Positions 1 to 10,093 of a stretch of DNA of 64,000 nucleotides are shown here, in pieces (the stretch's first letter is position 1; every line of letters starts with the position of its first letter). The stretch is from assembly GCA_002914805.1 (NCBI GenBank), contig JXTB01000746.1, forward strand, positions 72,917 through 136,916. The letters are read 5' to 3'. Origin of the DNA: Parasponia andersonii. Taxonomy: Eukaryota; Streptophyta; Magnoliopsida; Rosales; Cannabaceae. Below the pieces are notes generated by a model. That model saw only the letters and a program-made list of their open reading frames with translations, was not told where the DNA came from and did not search any database. The position numbers and the translations under genes are program-made.

Positions 1-333
1 ACTCAAATATCAAACTCAAATCAATAAAATTCGTAGTAATTTACCTTTCAAATACTTGTTAAAAAATATAATAATTAATAGTTTTACTGAATTATGAATA
101 TCAATGCATCGCAATTATAACCAAAGAATCTTACTTCAATTGTAGTCCTATTCTTTCCACTGATGATCCTCAAAACCTTGGTGAGAAAAATAAAGTTTCA
201 TGATTTAATACTATCAAAAGTAATCAAATCAAACCAAATGATAAAAAACCGAAAAATAAATAAGTTTCCCTATTTTTGTTTCTAACTCTAGCCGAGTTAA
301 ACAACATGTTGAAAATGTACATTCAACAATTTT
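1..333. other. AT-rich intergenic flank
   Basis: Non-coding, AT-rich sequence left of the first retrotransposon. I see no reading frame, RNA gene or repeat in it that I can support. Confidence 0.5.
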
Positions 334-338
334 GCTAC

Positions 339-726
339 TGTTGTGTGGTTTTTTACCACTACAAATAGTTGACAAGATAATTACTCATTATTGTGTAGTC
401 ACTCAATATCAATATTATATTGTATTTTTTTTATGTAGTTTCTTATTCATAAAATTGGAAAACCTAAAGCTACTCTCATCTAAATAAAGGGGACTCAATC
501 TCATAATTTATCATCTCACAATCACTTCACTACACACTCTCTTTGTAATTCTCTCTTTCCTCTCACATTGAGACTTAGAGAAACTCTAGTAATTCTCTAG
601 AAAATAGTGAAGAACAATGAACGTAGGCTCATCTTTTTTAGGATTGAACCACTATAAAATTCTTATCACACACAAACCACATCTCGTAAATCTCAAAATT
701 CATTGTTGACAAAATTTCTGTCAACA
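339..726 (+). repeat. 5' LTR of Tat-type element 1
   Basis: Starts TGTTGTGTGG and ends CTGTCAACA, immediately followed by ATTGGTGCTAGAAGGAGGG, the likely primer-binding region (a very similar string follows the LTR of the element at 26.8-37.8 kb). It aligns with 6793-7251 but lacks about 45 bp present there near its start and a shorter stretch near its end. Confidence 0.88.
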
Positions 727-777
727 ATTGGTGCTAGAAGGAGGGTTATTCCAGCAAAAATTTTGTCAATCTCGTCC

Positions 778-1068
778 ATTTCAACCAGCCGTAACTGCAC
801 CAGAGGAGAATATTATTCAGAGATAAGATCGTATAGAAGATGCTCTTGCAAACCTTCAGCAAATCACTAACCAGATCAATGATTCGTTGAGACGACTTAC
901 TGAAGGTCAGATGGTGATGCCACCACAACAGGAAAGCCCCAAAAATCGTCTTGCTTGACAGCCTAAGAGGGGAATTTACATTTAAGAAGTGGGAAATCGC
1001 GACTAGCCCAAAACCCAGCAGAAGCGCCATAAAGATCGCACATCTAAGGGAAAAGGCAAGGTTGCAAA
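778..1068 (+). pseudogene. gag 5' fragment of element 1
   Basis: In frame the translation contains LANLQQITNQINDS, which matches the gag start of the second Tat element (minus strand, about 36,948-36,724) almost residue for residue. In-frame stops occur (for example after IIQR and after the residues KNRLA). The match ends at the string aaggttgcaaa at 1058-1068, where a foreign insert begins. In the sister element about 650 bp of gag follow this point; here they are missing and replaced by the insert. Confidence 0.75.
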
Positions 1069-2446
1069 TGTTGACTTTTTTAGGTTTCAATCTTATACTC
1101 ATATTTTGATGTTAACAAACATAAGATTAAGGACTAATAATCTACTTGAGTATGTAGAAAATTGATGAACAAATCACAAAAGATACTCAAGATAATTGAT
1201 GAAAAAATCACAAAAGATACTCAAGATGGATTATGGAGAAAAGAGCTTGAAGTATGAAGTATATCAAAGATCAACAATACAAGACTCAGTTAAAAAAATG
1301 GTAAAAACATTTAGTCTTGCATGAGAATTTATATATACATATCTTATGATCTTTTATAGGCTTAAACTTTCTTTAATAAAAAGATCTTTCAAGCAAGAAA
1401 TTCTTAAATCTATTTCAAAATACTCATTCATTTTGAAAAGTGTAGTGTACACCTTTAAAATAAATTCTATGATCCTTAAAAGGTGATCAACTAACTTAGA
1501 ATTAAAAGAATGATCACTTTTTATGAAAAAGAATAAAAGAAAAAGGATTTTTAAAGAATCGATAGACTCACCAATTTACTGCTAATTACCAGCAGTCAGC
1601 CAGTAGACAGAGGCAGTCTATCGGTCCTTGTAGAAAATAAAAAATTACCATTAAAATTTGACCATTGCAGCCGTACTTCCAATGACTGGTTTTTGAGAGT
1701 CAACTAGAAACTCTATCGGTCTATCGAAAACTCCAGAAATTGTGTTAAATTATTTAAAACGGCTAATTTTCAAAAAGGGCTAATAAATATAAGCTATTTT
1801 AAGACTCAAAAAGCCTTTTTGAACAATCCTACATTATTTTTAACCAGTTTTCAAGTCTTGATAGGCTACATTTTATGATTAAACTTTCAAATACCTTTTC
1901 ACAAAATTATTGAGCTAAACTAGATCATATCTTGTGCTTACACTCATTCTCCCTAAGTTTACATTGTATCAAATTACATAGAGGAGAGAATTTTGGTTGA
2001 GTGTTTCAATCCAAAAATATACTTTGTATTTAAGAGGTGAGGTTGGCACCGGATTCATGAACAACCTAGTTATAGGTGAGATTGATACTGGAGTCAAAAC
2101 AATTCGAAGTTAGGCATGATAGAGCCAGAGTCAAAATTATTGTAAAGGCTTGAGTATGCCTAAGAAGAATTCACTCTGTTTGTACAAAGGTCAATCAAGC
2201 CCACAATTTTAATCCGATAGTGAAAAACTCAAAGCAAGTTGCAGATTGTCGGGGACGTAGGTAAACTGTCATATTTGTCGAACCTCATAAAAATAACATT
2301 TGCAATCTCTCTATTCCTATCTCTGTAATTTATTTACTTTGAGATTGTATTTGTTTACTTGCTATTTTTACTTGCATTATTCATTATTTGCATATTCTAG
2401 TTGTTTCATAAGAAAAGTTTGCAAAGGTTTCATTAGTTCTACCTTT
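1069..2446. mobile_element. Nested insertion in gag, probable Ty1/copia-type solo LTR
   Basis: About 1.4 kb of non-coding sequence interrupts gag. It begins TGTTGACTTTTTTAGG. Its right part carries a 'gggGACGTAGG..GTCGAACCTC' stretch (about 2247-2285) that resembles the R/U5 part of long plant copia LTRs. The 5-mer gcaaa lies just left (1064-1068) and again at 2421-2425, a candidate target duplication. The right end is uncertain because gag also lost sequence here, so the boundary could be 2420 or up to about 2450. No coding sequence is visible. Confidence 0.5.
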
Positions 2447-2810
2447 TGAGGATTTCAGGCCAATTCGATCTCATTCCGCTGATAACTCTAGACCGCATTC
2501 TTAAGACAATTTCAGCATGCGAAGAATTTTACTATTCCATTAATCAGTTCGTTCGACAAGGTCCAGAGAAAACTCTGCAATTATACTTTAATCGTTTTAC
2601 TTCAGAATTGGCAAAAGTCAACAAGCTGAATGCACCCATCGATCACATCTATGTGGTCACCAATCAGTAGAAGCAATTTCGGAGACCAGAGCAAATAAAG
2701 TATGAAGCGCAATCTTGTTATAATAACTCTCTGAAGCTTGCCACACGAGAGACAATACCTCGTACCATAATGGTCCCGCATCAAAAGGAATCATTAGCAT
2801 AAAAAGGAAT
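2447..2810 (+). pseudogene. gag 3' fragment joined to protease tail, element 1
   Basis: The frame from 2446 reads FVRQGPEKTLQLYFNRF, the conserved gag signature also present in the sister element (RQGPEETLRSYLNRF). It runs to a stop at 2668. Directly after it the sequence YNNSLKLA..PRTIMV (about 2730-2770) matches the region after the protease in the sister element. The gag C-terminus and the protease core, including its active site, are therefore deleted. Confidence 0.7.
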
Positions 2811-2819
2811 CGTCAATCA

Positions 2820-4190
2820 AAGCATCAATCGAGGACCTTGATCCACGAGAGATCGATGAAGAGGTCAAAAATGGACTAATCGAGGACTTGGAAGATTTGC
2901 CAATCAATGAAAAAGAGTTTTCAAAGTTATTAAAAATCGGAGTGAAGCTTGAAGAACCCGTGTGAGCTGGGCTGGTCGCATTCCAAAAGCAAATTTGGAT
3001 GTCTTTGCATGGCAACATTCAAATATTGTGGGGATTGATCCAAACATTATGTGTTATTACCTCAACATTGATACGACGAAAAAACCTGTGTGATAGAAGA
3101 GAAGTGCGATGGATCTAAAACATTATGTCGCACTAAAAAAGGAGGACAAAAAATTGCTCAAAATCGAATTCATCAGGGAATCTTTTTACTTGAACTTGCT
3201 TGCAAATCCAATTTTGGTGAAGAAACCTAATAGAAAATGGAGGATATGTATTGATTTCACATATCTTAATAAAGTATGCTCAAAAGATAGTTTTCCTCTT
3301 CTAGGAATCGATCAGCTTGTAGATACGAGGTCAAGAAATGAATTATTGAGCTTCATGGATATATATTACGAGGGTTGTATTGTTATAGGAAGATGTTATT
3401 CAGACTCATCAACTCAGAAGCAACCAACCAGCATCTTATCAATATAAGGTTCGCAAAGTAAATTGGCAAGACAATGGAAGTTTATGCAGATGACATATTG
3501 GTAAAGTCAAAAGAAGTTGTATATCACGTCGCCCAAATCAATGAGATATTCAAAATACTTAGAAAGTACCAGATGAAATTAAACTCCTAGAAGTGTACAT
3601 CTAGAGTTGGATCACGGAGGTTTCTCGAGTGTATAGTTAATTGGTAAGGCATTGAGAAGATTTAAGCGCTAATTGATATGCAGTCTTCTCGCAAGCTGAA
3701 AGACATGTAGAGTTTAGTAGGAAGGGTAGTTGCATTAAGTCGATTTGTATCTAGATCGATTGATAAATATCAGCCATTCTTCGAAGTGCTGAAGGGATCA
3801 AATAAAGTGGACTGAGAAATGTAATCAAGTGTTCTAAGAATTAAAGAAATACTTGGGTTCTCTTCTACTCTTATCAAAACCAAAACCCTAGGAAAAATTA
3901 TTCTTATACCTTGTCGTTTCTAAGTATGTGACAAGTGCTGCATTAATTTGAGAAAAAGAAAGTGCACAATAACCTGTATATTATGTGAGTAAAAGATTAC
4001 TCGATGCAGAAACTAATTATCTGGAGATGGAGAAATTGGTGTCCTTTAGAAGTCCGAAGCGTAAGGTCAATTATTTAAGTGAGCTGTTGAGTTGAGCCAA
4101 TGTAACATCAATTTCTGACCACACACTATGATTGAAGGTCAAGCTCTTGCAGATTTCATCGTAGAGTTCACTTATGATGTCAATCTTCCT
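2820..4190 (+). pseudogene. Reverse transcriptase and first RNase H of element 1, broken
   Basis: A linker with FAWQHSNIVGIDP (about 3003-3045) leads into reverse transcriptase. The 112-residue frame at 3109-3447 contains VKKPNRKWRICIDFTYLNKV, the fingers/palm motif. The catalytic motif follows in another frame as EVYADDILVKS (about 3475-3510). Stops and frameshifts separate these blocks, for example at 3447 and after the QMKLNS stretch near 3588. Degenerate connection and RNase H sequence continues to about 4190. Polymerase function is lost. Confidence 0.78.
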
Positions 4191-4215
4191 ACATAAGTAA
4201 TCGAAAAATCCACTT

Positions 4216-4660
4216 TGAATTCATCAAAGTTGTGGAATTTTATATGGATAGATCATCAAATAAAAACGGAGCTGGTGCAGGCTTGATGTTAATTAGTCCA
4301 GAGGGACATAATATTCATTATGTATTTTGCTTTAGATTTCCAGCATCAAATGATGAACCAAAATATGAGGTACTGATTATTGGACTTAAGCTCGCACAAG
4401 AGATGAAGTTAGAGATAATCGAGATGTTTACTGATTCCCAATTAGTTGTTTGCCAAGTAATTGGTGATTACCAAACAAGAGGAAAGAATATGATGGCCGA
4501 TCTATAAGAAGTACAATATCTCTTTTCAATGTTTACCACATATAATATTCAACTACTACTTCGTGGGAAAAATAGCCAAGCAGATGCTTTAGCTAAATTG
4601 GTCTTGATGAAGAATGAAGGGTTACTGAAGTTGATAATCACCAACAATGTTCTCGTATAA
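4216..4660 (+). pseudogene. Second (archaeal-type) RNase H of element 1
   Basis: The 91-residue frame from 4232 reads MDRSSNKNGAGAGL, then FTDSQLVVCQV, and continues past a stop at 4505 into QADALAKLV. This is the same domain as at 32,458-32,913 in the sister element. In family terms it is the additional RNase H of Tat-clade retrotransposons. The first acidic site is kept (MDRSS), but the expected NNEAEYEAL is NDEPKYEVL, so one catalytic glutamate neighbourhood is altered. The integrase that should follow is absent; homology to pol stops near 4660. Confidence 0.72.
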
Positions 4661-6792
4661 GTGAGAAAAATTTACTAGTTATCTCTCGCCTATGGTTAAG
4701 AGATGCTTCTCTAGGTTGAGAATATACACACCTCATGATCGAGACATATCTCTATGAGATTGAATGAATGCAACAAAGCGACTTCGATGAGATCTTTATT
4801 CAGTTGATCATACTTTGACAAGATCTTTATTCGATCCTTGAGCTCTTCATATTCAAGCTTCCTATTATATACGAGTTCCCTATTATGTAAGCTCTCCCCC
4901 TATATTCGAGCTCCTATTATATTCGAGCTTATCATTATCTTTAATATCAATGAAATCTTCACTCGGTTCCTTAGACCTTCAAAATCTCCACTAGATCATT
5001 GAGCTTTCTATTATGCAAGCTCTCTACTATGTTTGAGTTCTTCATTATCTTCATCCTAGATGAGATCGTCACTCGGTTTCAAAAATCTTGACAGGACCTC
5101 CACTCGATCATTGAGCTCTCTATAGTCAAGCTTCATTATATTCGTGCTTCCAAGTAGGAGCTCTCTGTTCTATATGAATTTTTATGGCTACTATCAATAA
5201 TTCTTCTCAAGTCTCTTTATCTCGTATCGACTATTATGGAGTAGCTCGTGGGGTATCTTTATATACTTTGACAACTCCATTAATAAAAGTTGATATATTT
5301 TCTTCATGCAATCTATCTTCATTCTTATGTGTTATCTACTTACAGTTTTATGGCAGTTATTGCAACACCATAAAACTCGAGAGATAGTAGGGTTAGACTA
5401 AAAATCTCTTATTTGCTTCCTAAGGAACTATGTAAACGTTCATTTAGAGGAGTTGAAATTTTGAATCAAAAAATTTCTAAAAAGTCTTAGGACTTTTCTT
5501 TTCGCTTTATGCCTTAGCATGTCATATTATATAATATCCCTCCTCGAACAAATAAGTGACTAAGCAAAACGTCTATAGTTCAATCTGATATATTGCTATT
5601 CATTCTATTTTGACATAGAACTTTTGGAAAACAATATTGAGTTCGCATCACTCACACTCGTTGTTTTTCATAAGTGACCTAACCTATCCTACTACTTAAA
5701 CCTTATTTTAAGTTATTGGATTCGAATTACAAGAGCGTAAAGATCGATCTGACTTATTTTTCAGTTATCGATATGACATGGAATTCAAAATCTTTAGAAT
5801 GACCTAACTGTTCCTACAGGTTTATACCTTATGGAAAATTTTCAAACATGGAACCTCAAGTTAATATGCAACATAACCTAATAATTCCTATGATTCACAT
5901 CCAATTGAATAACGAGCTAAGTATCTATCCTATGAAATATCTTGATTCTTATTTTATAAAGTAAAGTATCTTAAGAAAATGGAAGCTCAGGCCAAAAGCA
6001 CATGACCCAAGGGTCAGGTATTTTTTACATCTTCGTTCACTTTCAATATTTTTTGGATTTTCTAATATTTTGCAAGAAAATTCAAAATGTAACACCTTTT
6101 AAAACTGCTAAGAAGCATAAAAGGAGTTCCTATCATTCACTAATTCAACTACTACGAGCTGCTCTTCAATGGCGTAGGTGTTATCAACTATATCTTCAAG
6201 GTAGCACATCTTCTTTTGTTTCTTGGCGACTTCATTAATCGCCTTCAGGATTTTAACATAAAAGCATCATGTCTAGATTGAGGCTTTCAGAATAAGAAGC
6301 ATACTTCTACAATGAGAGCATTATCTCAAATTTGTGATTGAGAGAATATCTTTAAAAGACTTTGCAGCCTATTCAACGCTCTACTAGTCAATAGTCACAT
6401 CGACAATAACATAGTTCTTAAGCGTTTCATACTTCTCTATAAGTGTCTATGGAAGATCAATGAGATCATTTTTTAGTCGCATACTTCACTTTTCCTCTTG
6501 CTATTAGAGAAGCGACATTTTTCAGCTTACTAAGAGTTCGATCCTTAGTAAACTCACAAAAGGTTAGCTCATCTGTCTAAGAGAGAGTTCCAACAGGGGT
6601 ATGGTCGCACTACTTGATCACTGCTTTAGACCAACCAACTCAATCATCGACATCAATGAAGAAGAATTGAGAGAATTTACAACGAGTTCAACTGAAGACT
6701 TGAGCGGAAATTATTGATCATAATGGCATGCAGTCAACTATTTTATCGAAGAAAGCTTTCAATACGTCAAGGATGCAAAGCTGGGGGGCTAT
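4661..6792. other. Post-pol region of element 1, repeat-bearing, non-coding
   Basis: No intact gene. At about 4790-5165 there are roughly three degenerate units of 130-150 bp built of 'cactcgrt..attgagctttctattatgcaagctc' type text. At 5340-5700 the sequence matches, in the same element orientation, the block after pol of the second Tat element (30,750-31,060, minus strand). The stretch at 6100-6780 shows weak similarity to the antisense extra gene of that element, heavily decayed. A purine-rich tract, aaagctgggggg (about 6777-6788), just before the 3' LTR is the likely polypurine tract. Confidence 0.55.
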
Positions 6793-7251
6793 TATTGTGT
6801 GGTTTTTTACCACTACAAATAGTTGAACTGTCAAATCCCTAAAAAAGGCAATTAGCTAATTAAGGAGGAGATAATTATCCATTATTATGTAGTTACTCAA
6901 TCTCAATATTATATTGTATTTTGTTATAAAGGTTTCTATTCACAAAATTGGGAAACCTAAAGCCACCCTCATCTATATAAAAGGGGGCTTAATCTCATAA
7001 TTTATCATCTTATAATCATTTTACTATACACTCTCTCTGTAATTATCTCTTTGCTCTCACCTTGAGACTTAGAGAAACTCATATAATTCTCTAGAAAATA
7101 GTGAAGAATAATGAACGTAGGCTCATCTTTTTTGGGGCTGAACTATTATAAAATTCATGTTTCTTTACTTATTTTAATTTTTAATTCGTTTCACGTACAA
7201 GCCACATCTCATAAATCTCAAAATTCATTATTGACAAAACCTCTGTCAATA
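6793..7251 (+). repeat. 3' LTR of Tat-type element 1
   Basis: Aligns with 339-726. Its first bases are TATTGTGTGG (the TG terminus is mutated to TA) and it ends CTGTCAATA. It is directly followed by the target duplication gctac at 7252-7256. A TATA-like tatataaaag occurs at about 6974, inside the LTR where a retroelement promoter would be expected. Confidence 0.88.
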
Positions 7252-7256
7252 GCTAC

Positions 7257-7799
7257 TATGGCCACACTTACCCTTGTAATTAGGTGTACAATTAAGCGAC
7301 ATTGAATCTCTATAGCTAGGTCTACATTTGTTTTATTTAATCCATATGAATAGATAGACAAAAAACTACAAAAATAATAAAACTAGGTGTGATGAACTAG
7401 AAAACTCGCGAAGAAATATGGGTTTAAGGAGAAATTAGAACTTGGGTACATTAGTATTTAGTAATAAGTAAAAATTAGAGAATAATGCTATCATGATCTT
7501 TTTCAATGAACAAAATTTCTCCAATCTCTGTGACGCTTTTTCGTGTCTGTGGGTGCTGTTTGACTTGCAAAGTGAAGGTTTTTTGTGTATAAACTTGGAT
7601 GGCATATCCAAAATATGAGAAAATTTGTATTTAGGAGGTTTTAGCCAACAAAGAGGGAGTCAAAGATAACGTGATGGGCAAGACTCAAAGGAAAGGAGCG
7701 ATGGCAACTCTCTACGAAGCTCCATGTATTTGGCCAGCAATTGGGGGACCTGAAGGTTCTTGGCCATTGAAGTTGGAGTCTTGAAAGGGCAAGACGGGT
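7257..7799. other. Intergenic, no gene seen
   Basis: Short AT-rich spacer between the first retrotransposon and the GTCGTTT array. Small reading frames here have no recognisable content. Confidence 0.4.
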
Positions 7800-9190
7800 T
7801 TGCAAGACGACAATATCTTAATAAACGACAACATCTTTGAAAGCAAGTAGGTACCATGAAACTACGACAACAGTCAAAAGAAATGATAGTATCTTGTTAA
7901 ATGACAACAAATTTTAGTATCTTGTAAAATGACAACAAATTTATTAATTTTAGACAACAGGTCTCGTAAACGACAATAAGTCCTAAACGCCAACATTACT
8001 AATAAATGACATATTCTGTCACAGAACAACATGTTATTTCAACAAGGGCTCCATAAAAAAGACATCATCTTGTAAAACGACACAATTTTAAAAAATGACA
8101 AACTTCCTAAGAGACCGCAAAAGCATAGGAAAACGACAATGGATAATAACTTTAAACGACCACAGCCCTGAAACGACAAAATATACTGAAAGCAAGACTC
8201 TGGTAATGTCAAATGACAGATTGACATCAACTCTTTAATGAGTACACGTCCGTTGGCATCGATAATAAATGTATAAACAACAATTTATATTAAAAAGGAT
8301 AAGAACTTAAATGCCATTTTATTGGCCAAACTCTGGTAAAGCAGGGGAGCCTCTGAAATAATTAATCATTTTTCTAGGTTGAACTGAGGTAGATTTAGTG
8401 TAAGTTTTTTCCCAAGAAGATGATGATAATGATGCTAAAGAGTGAAGCACTTGATGATCAATATGAATAGTAAGAAGAGGGCAATATTGCGGTGAAGAAA
8501 ACCACAATAAACAGAAGTCCAGCATTAAGCATGGAAAAATATATATGAGGTTCATACATATGAGGGTCATAAAACAGTCTAAACGACGCATCATAGAGAA
8601 AATAGTTTGTAGAGGGTGAATTTCTTAAATTGAAAACAGACAAAAACCAAACCCAAATTGTAAACGACAACGCAATTTAAAAGCAACGTAGAAAACGATA
8701 AAGAAACTTTGAAACGACATTGAACCTAACAACCACGACGACAATATAGTAAAACAAAGTGGCGAACTTCTGAAACCAAAGTACAATTCGAAACAACAGA
8801 CAACTAAGTAACAAATAATACTAAATTGGAGCCCCTCAAAAACAAAATACTATATTAGAAAACGACATTTTGCAATTTAAACCACAACAACATTAAAAGA
8901 AAAATCAGACAACTTGGAAATGAAAGGAAACTTGAGAAGTGACAAAAAAAAAGTCGAAAACAATAATACAAATGAAAAACGACATAAATTAAATAAAGAT
9001 ATACAACTGGATATAAACGACAAATTAGAGACAAAACGACGATGTATTAAAAGCTTCTGCAGCTCTGCTTCTTGGAAACGGCAACACAAGTTGAAAACGA
9101 CATAAAACTTTAAAAACGAGGAGGTAAGGACTGCATATGACGTCAAAATTGATCAATGCAAGACAAATGACAAAAATAACTAGTAACGAC
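7800..9190 (-). repeat. Degenerate TTGTCGTTT array (core on minus strand)
   Basis: About 20 copies of AAACGACAA or one-base variants lie on + at irregular spacing of some 20-80 bp, for example near 7966, 8078, 8134, 8155, 8172, 8664, 8713, 8860, 8980, 9016, 9032 and 9096. The intervening sequence is AT-rich and not periodic. All small reading frames in the block are products of this composition. The array ends about 0.9 kb upstream of the first RLP copy, and its orientation is opposite to that of the arrays upstream of the other RLP genes. Confidence 0.7.
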
Positions 9191-10093
9191 AAGCTATATG
9201 GCTCTACGTTCTCCAGCTAAAACTTAGTACATCATATAAAAACAGAGTATATATAGGTTTAGCAAAAACAACTCAGCTACTCCCAGCCTTTCACTTTGTT
9301 TCATACAAAATTGACAAGTATCTCAAAATTTTTTGTCGACTTCTGAAAAAATTATTGGTAAGAAAAATATCGTTGTATAAATGAAGAAGAATAATATATA
9401 TCCTAAGTTTAGTAATGAGTGAATACACTAGTAGTAGCTTTGTAACCATATGTTGCCATAATTTAGTAGTGATTTAGCTCTGTTCAAGTTATAATGTCTT
9501 GAGATACCATAGACATATACTGATAATATTGTAGTGTGTAAAAAAATTTTCAATTACCAAAAGTGTTTTTGTTTGATAACTTTGAAGTCCCAAATTTTAT
9601 GAATTTGTTTTGTCATATATAGCCTAATAAGACTGTTCAAACCTTAAATATGTAAGCTGAAGTAAACTGAAAAAAAAAAAGAATAAAAAAAAAAAAAGAG
9701 AATAGTGCTTACGGCTAAAGCAAGATCTAAAGACTTCACATGGAAAGGTCATAATCTGGAATAGTCATATATTATTAGCATTACAAAGACTTTTGACTTG
9801 TTTTCTTTCGTTTTTTACTTATCTAATTCAGTAAAACGAAAAGGAAAAGTACAAAAACCATATGCAACGCATATTAACTTTGAAGTCACAACAATTTGGA
9901 TTCACTGGATCGTTCATGGAAACTACATAATACTGATTTAGTACACTGGCTGCCATGATAAAATAGTCTTCCTTGACCAGTATCCCATTGACTATATTCC
10001 CCTGAAGATCTTGGACTTATAGTAGAAAGACAACAACAGAGAGAGTTCTCATTCCATGTTGTCTGAGTTAGGAAACTGAGAACCTAATTAGAG
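9191..10093 (+). other. 5' flank of the first RLP copy
   Basis: AT-rich, no gene. A TATA-like string (tatatatagg) at about 9248-9257 and an A-rich tract at 9671-9700 are visible. Neither can be tied to a transcript with confidence. Confidence 0.35.

Larger units (their letters stand above)
339..7251 (+). mobile_element. Degenerate Ty3/gypsy Tat-type LTR retrotransposon
   Basis: Two direct LTRs (339-726 and 6793-7251) flank about 6.1 kb. The element is bordered by a perfect 5-bp target duplication, gctac, at 334-338 and 7252-7256, which fixes both ends. The internal order gag, protease remnant, reverse transcriptase, RNase H, second RNase H is the Ty3/gypsy order with the extra RNase H seen in the Tat clade. 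It is a relative of the element at 26,766-37,785: the 3' halves of the LTRs, the gag start and the non-coding block after pol align by eye. It is dead. Gag carries a nested insertion, most of gag and protease is deleted, reverse transcriptase has stops and frameshifts, and the integrase is missing entirely. Confidence in the boundaries is high, in the clade moderate to high. Confidence 0.9.

Noticed and set aside
347-365. ccactacaaat near 355 as a CACTA terminus
   Set aside because: It lies inside an LTR whose ends are fixed by a target duplication and recurs in the 3' LTR at the same place.
7800-9190. CACTA transposon ends flanking the GTCGTTT array
   Set aside because: Sub-terminal repeats of such elements look similar, but I found no CACTA/TAGTG termini with a 3-bp duplication at this or the other arrays.
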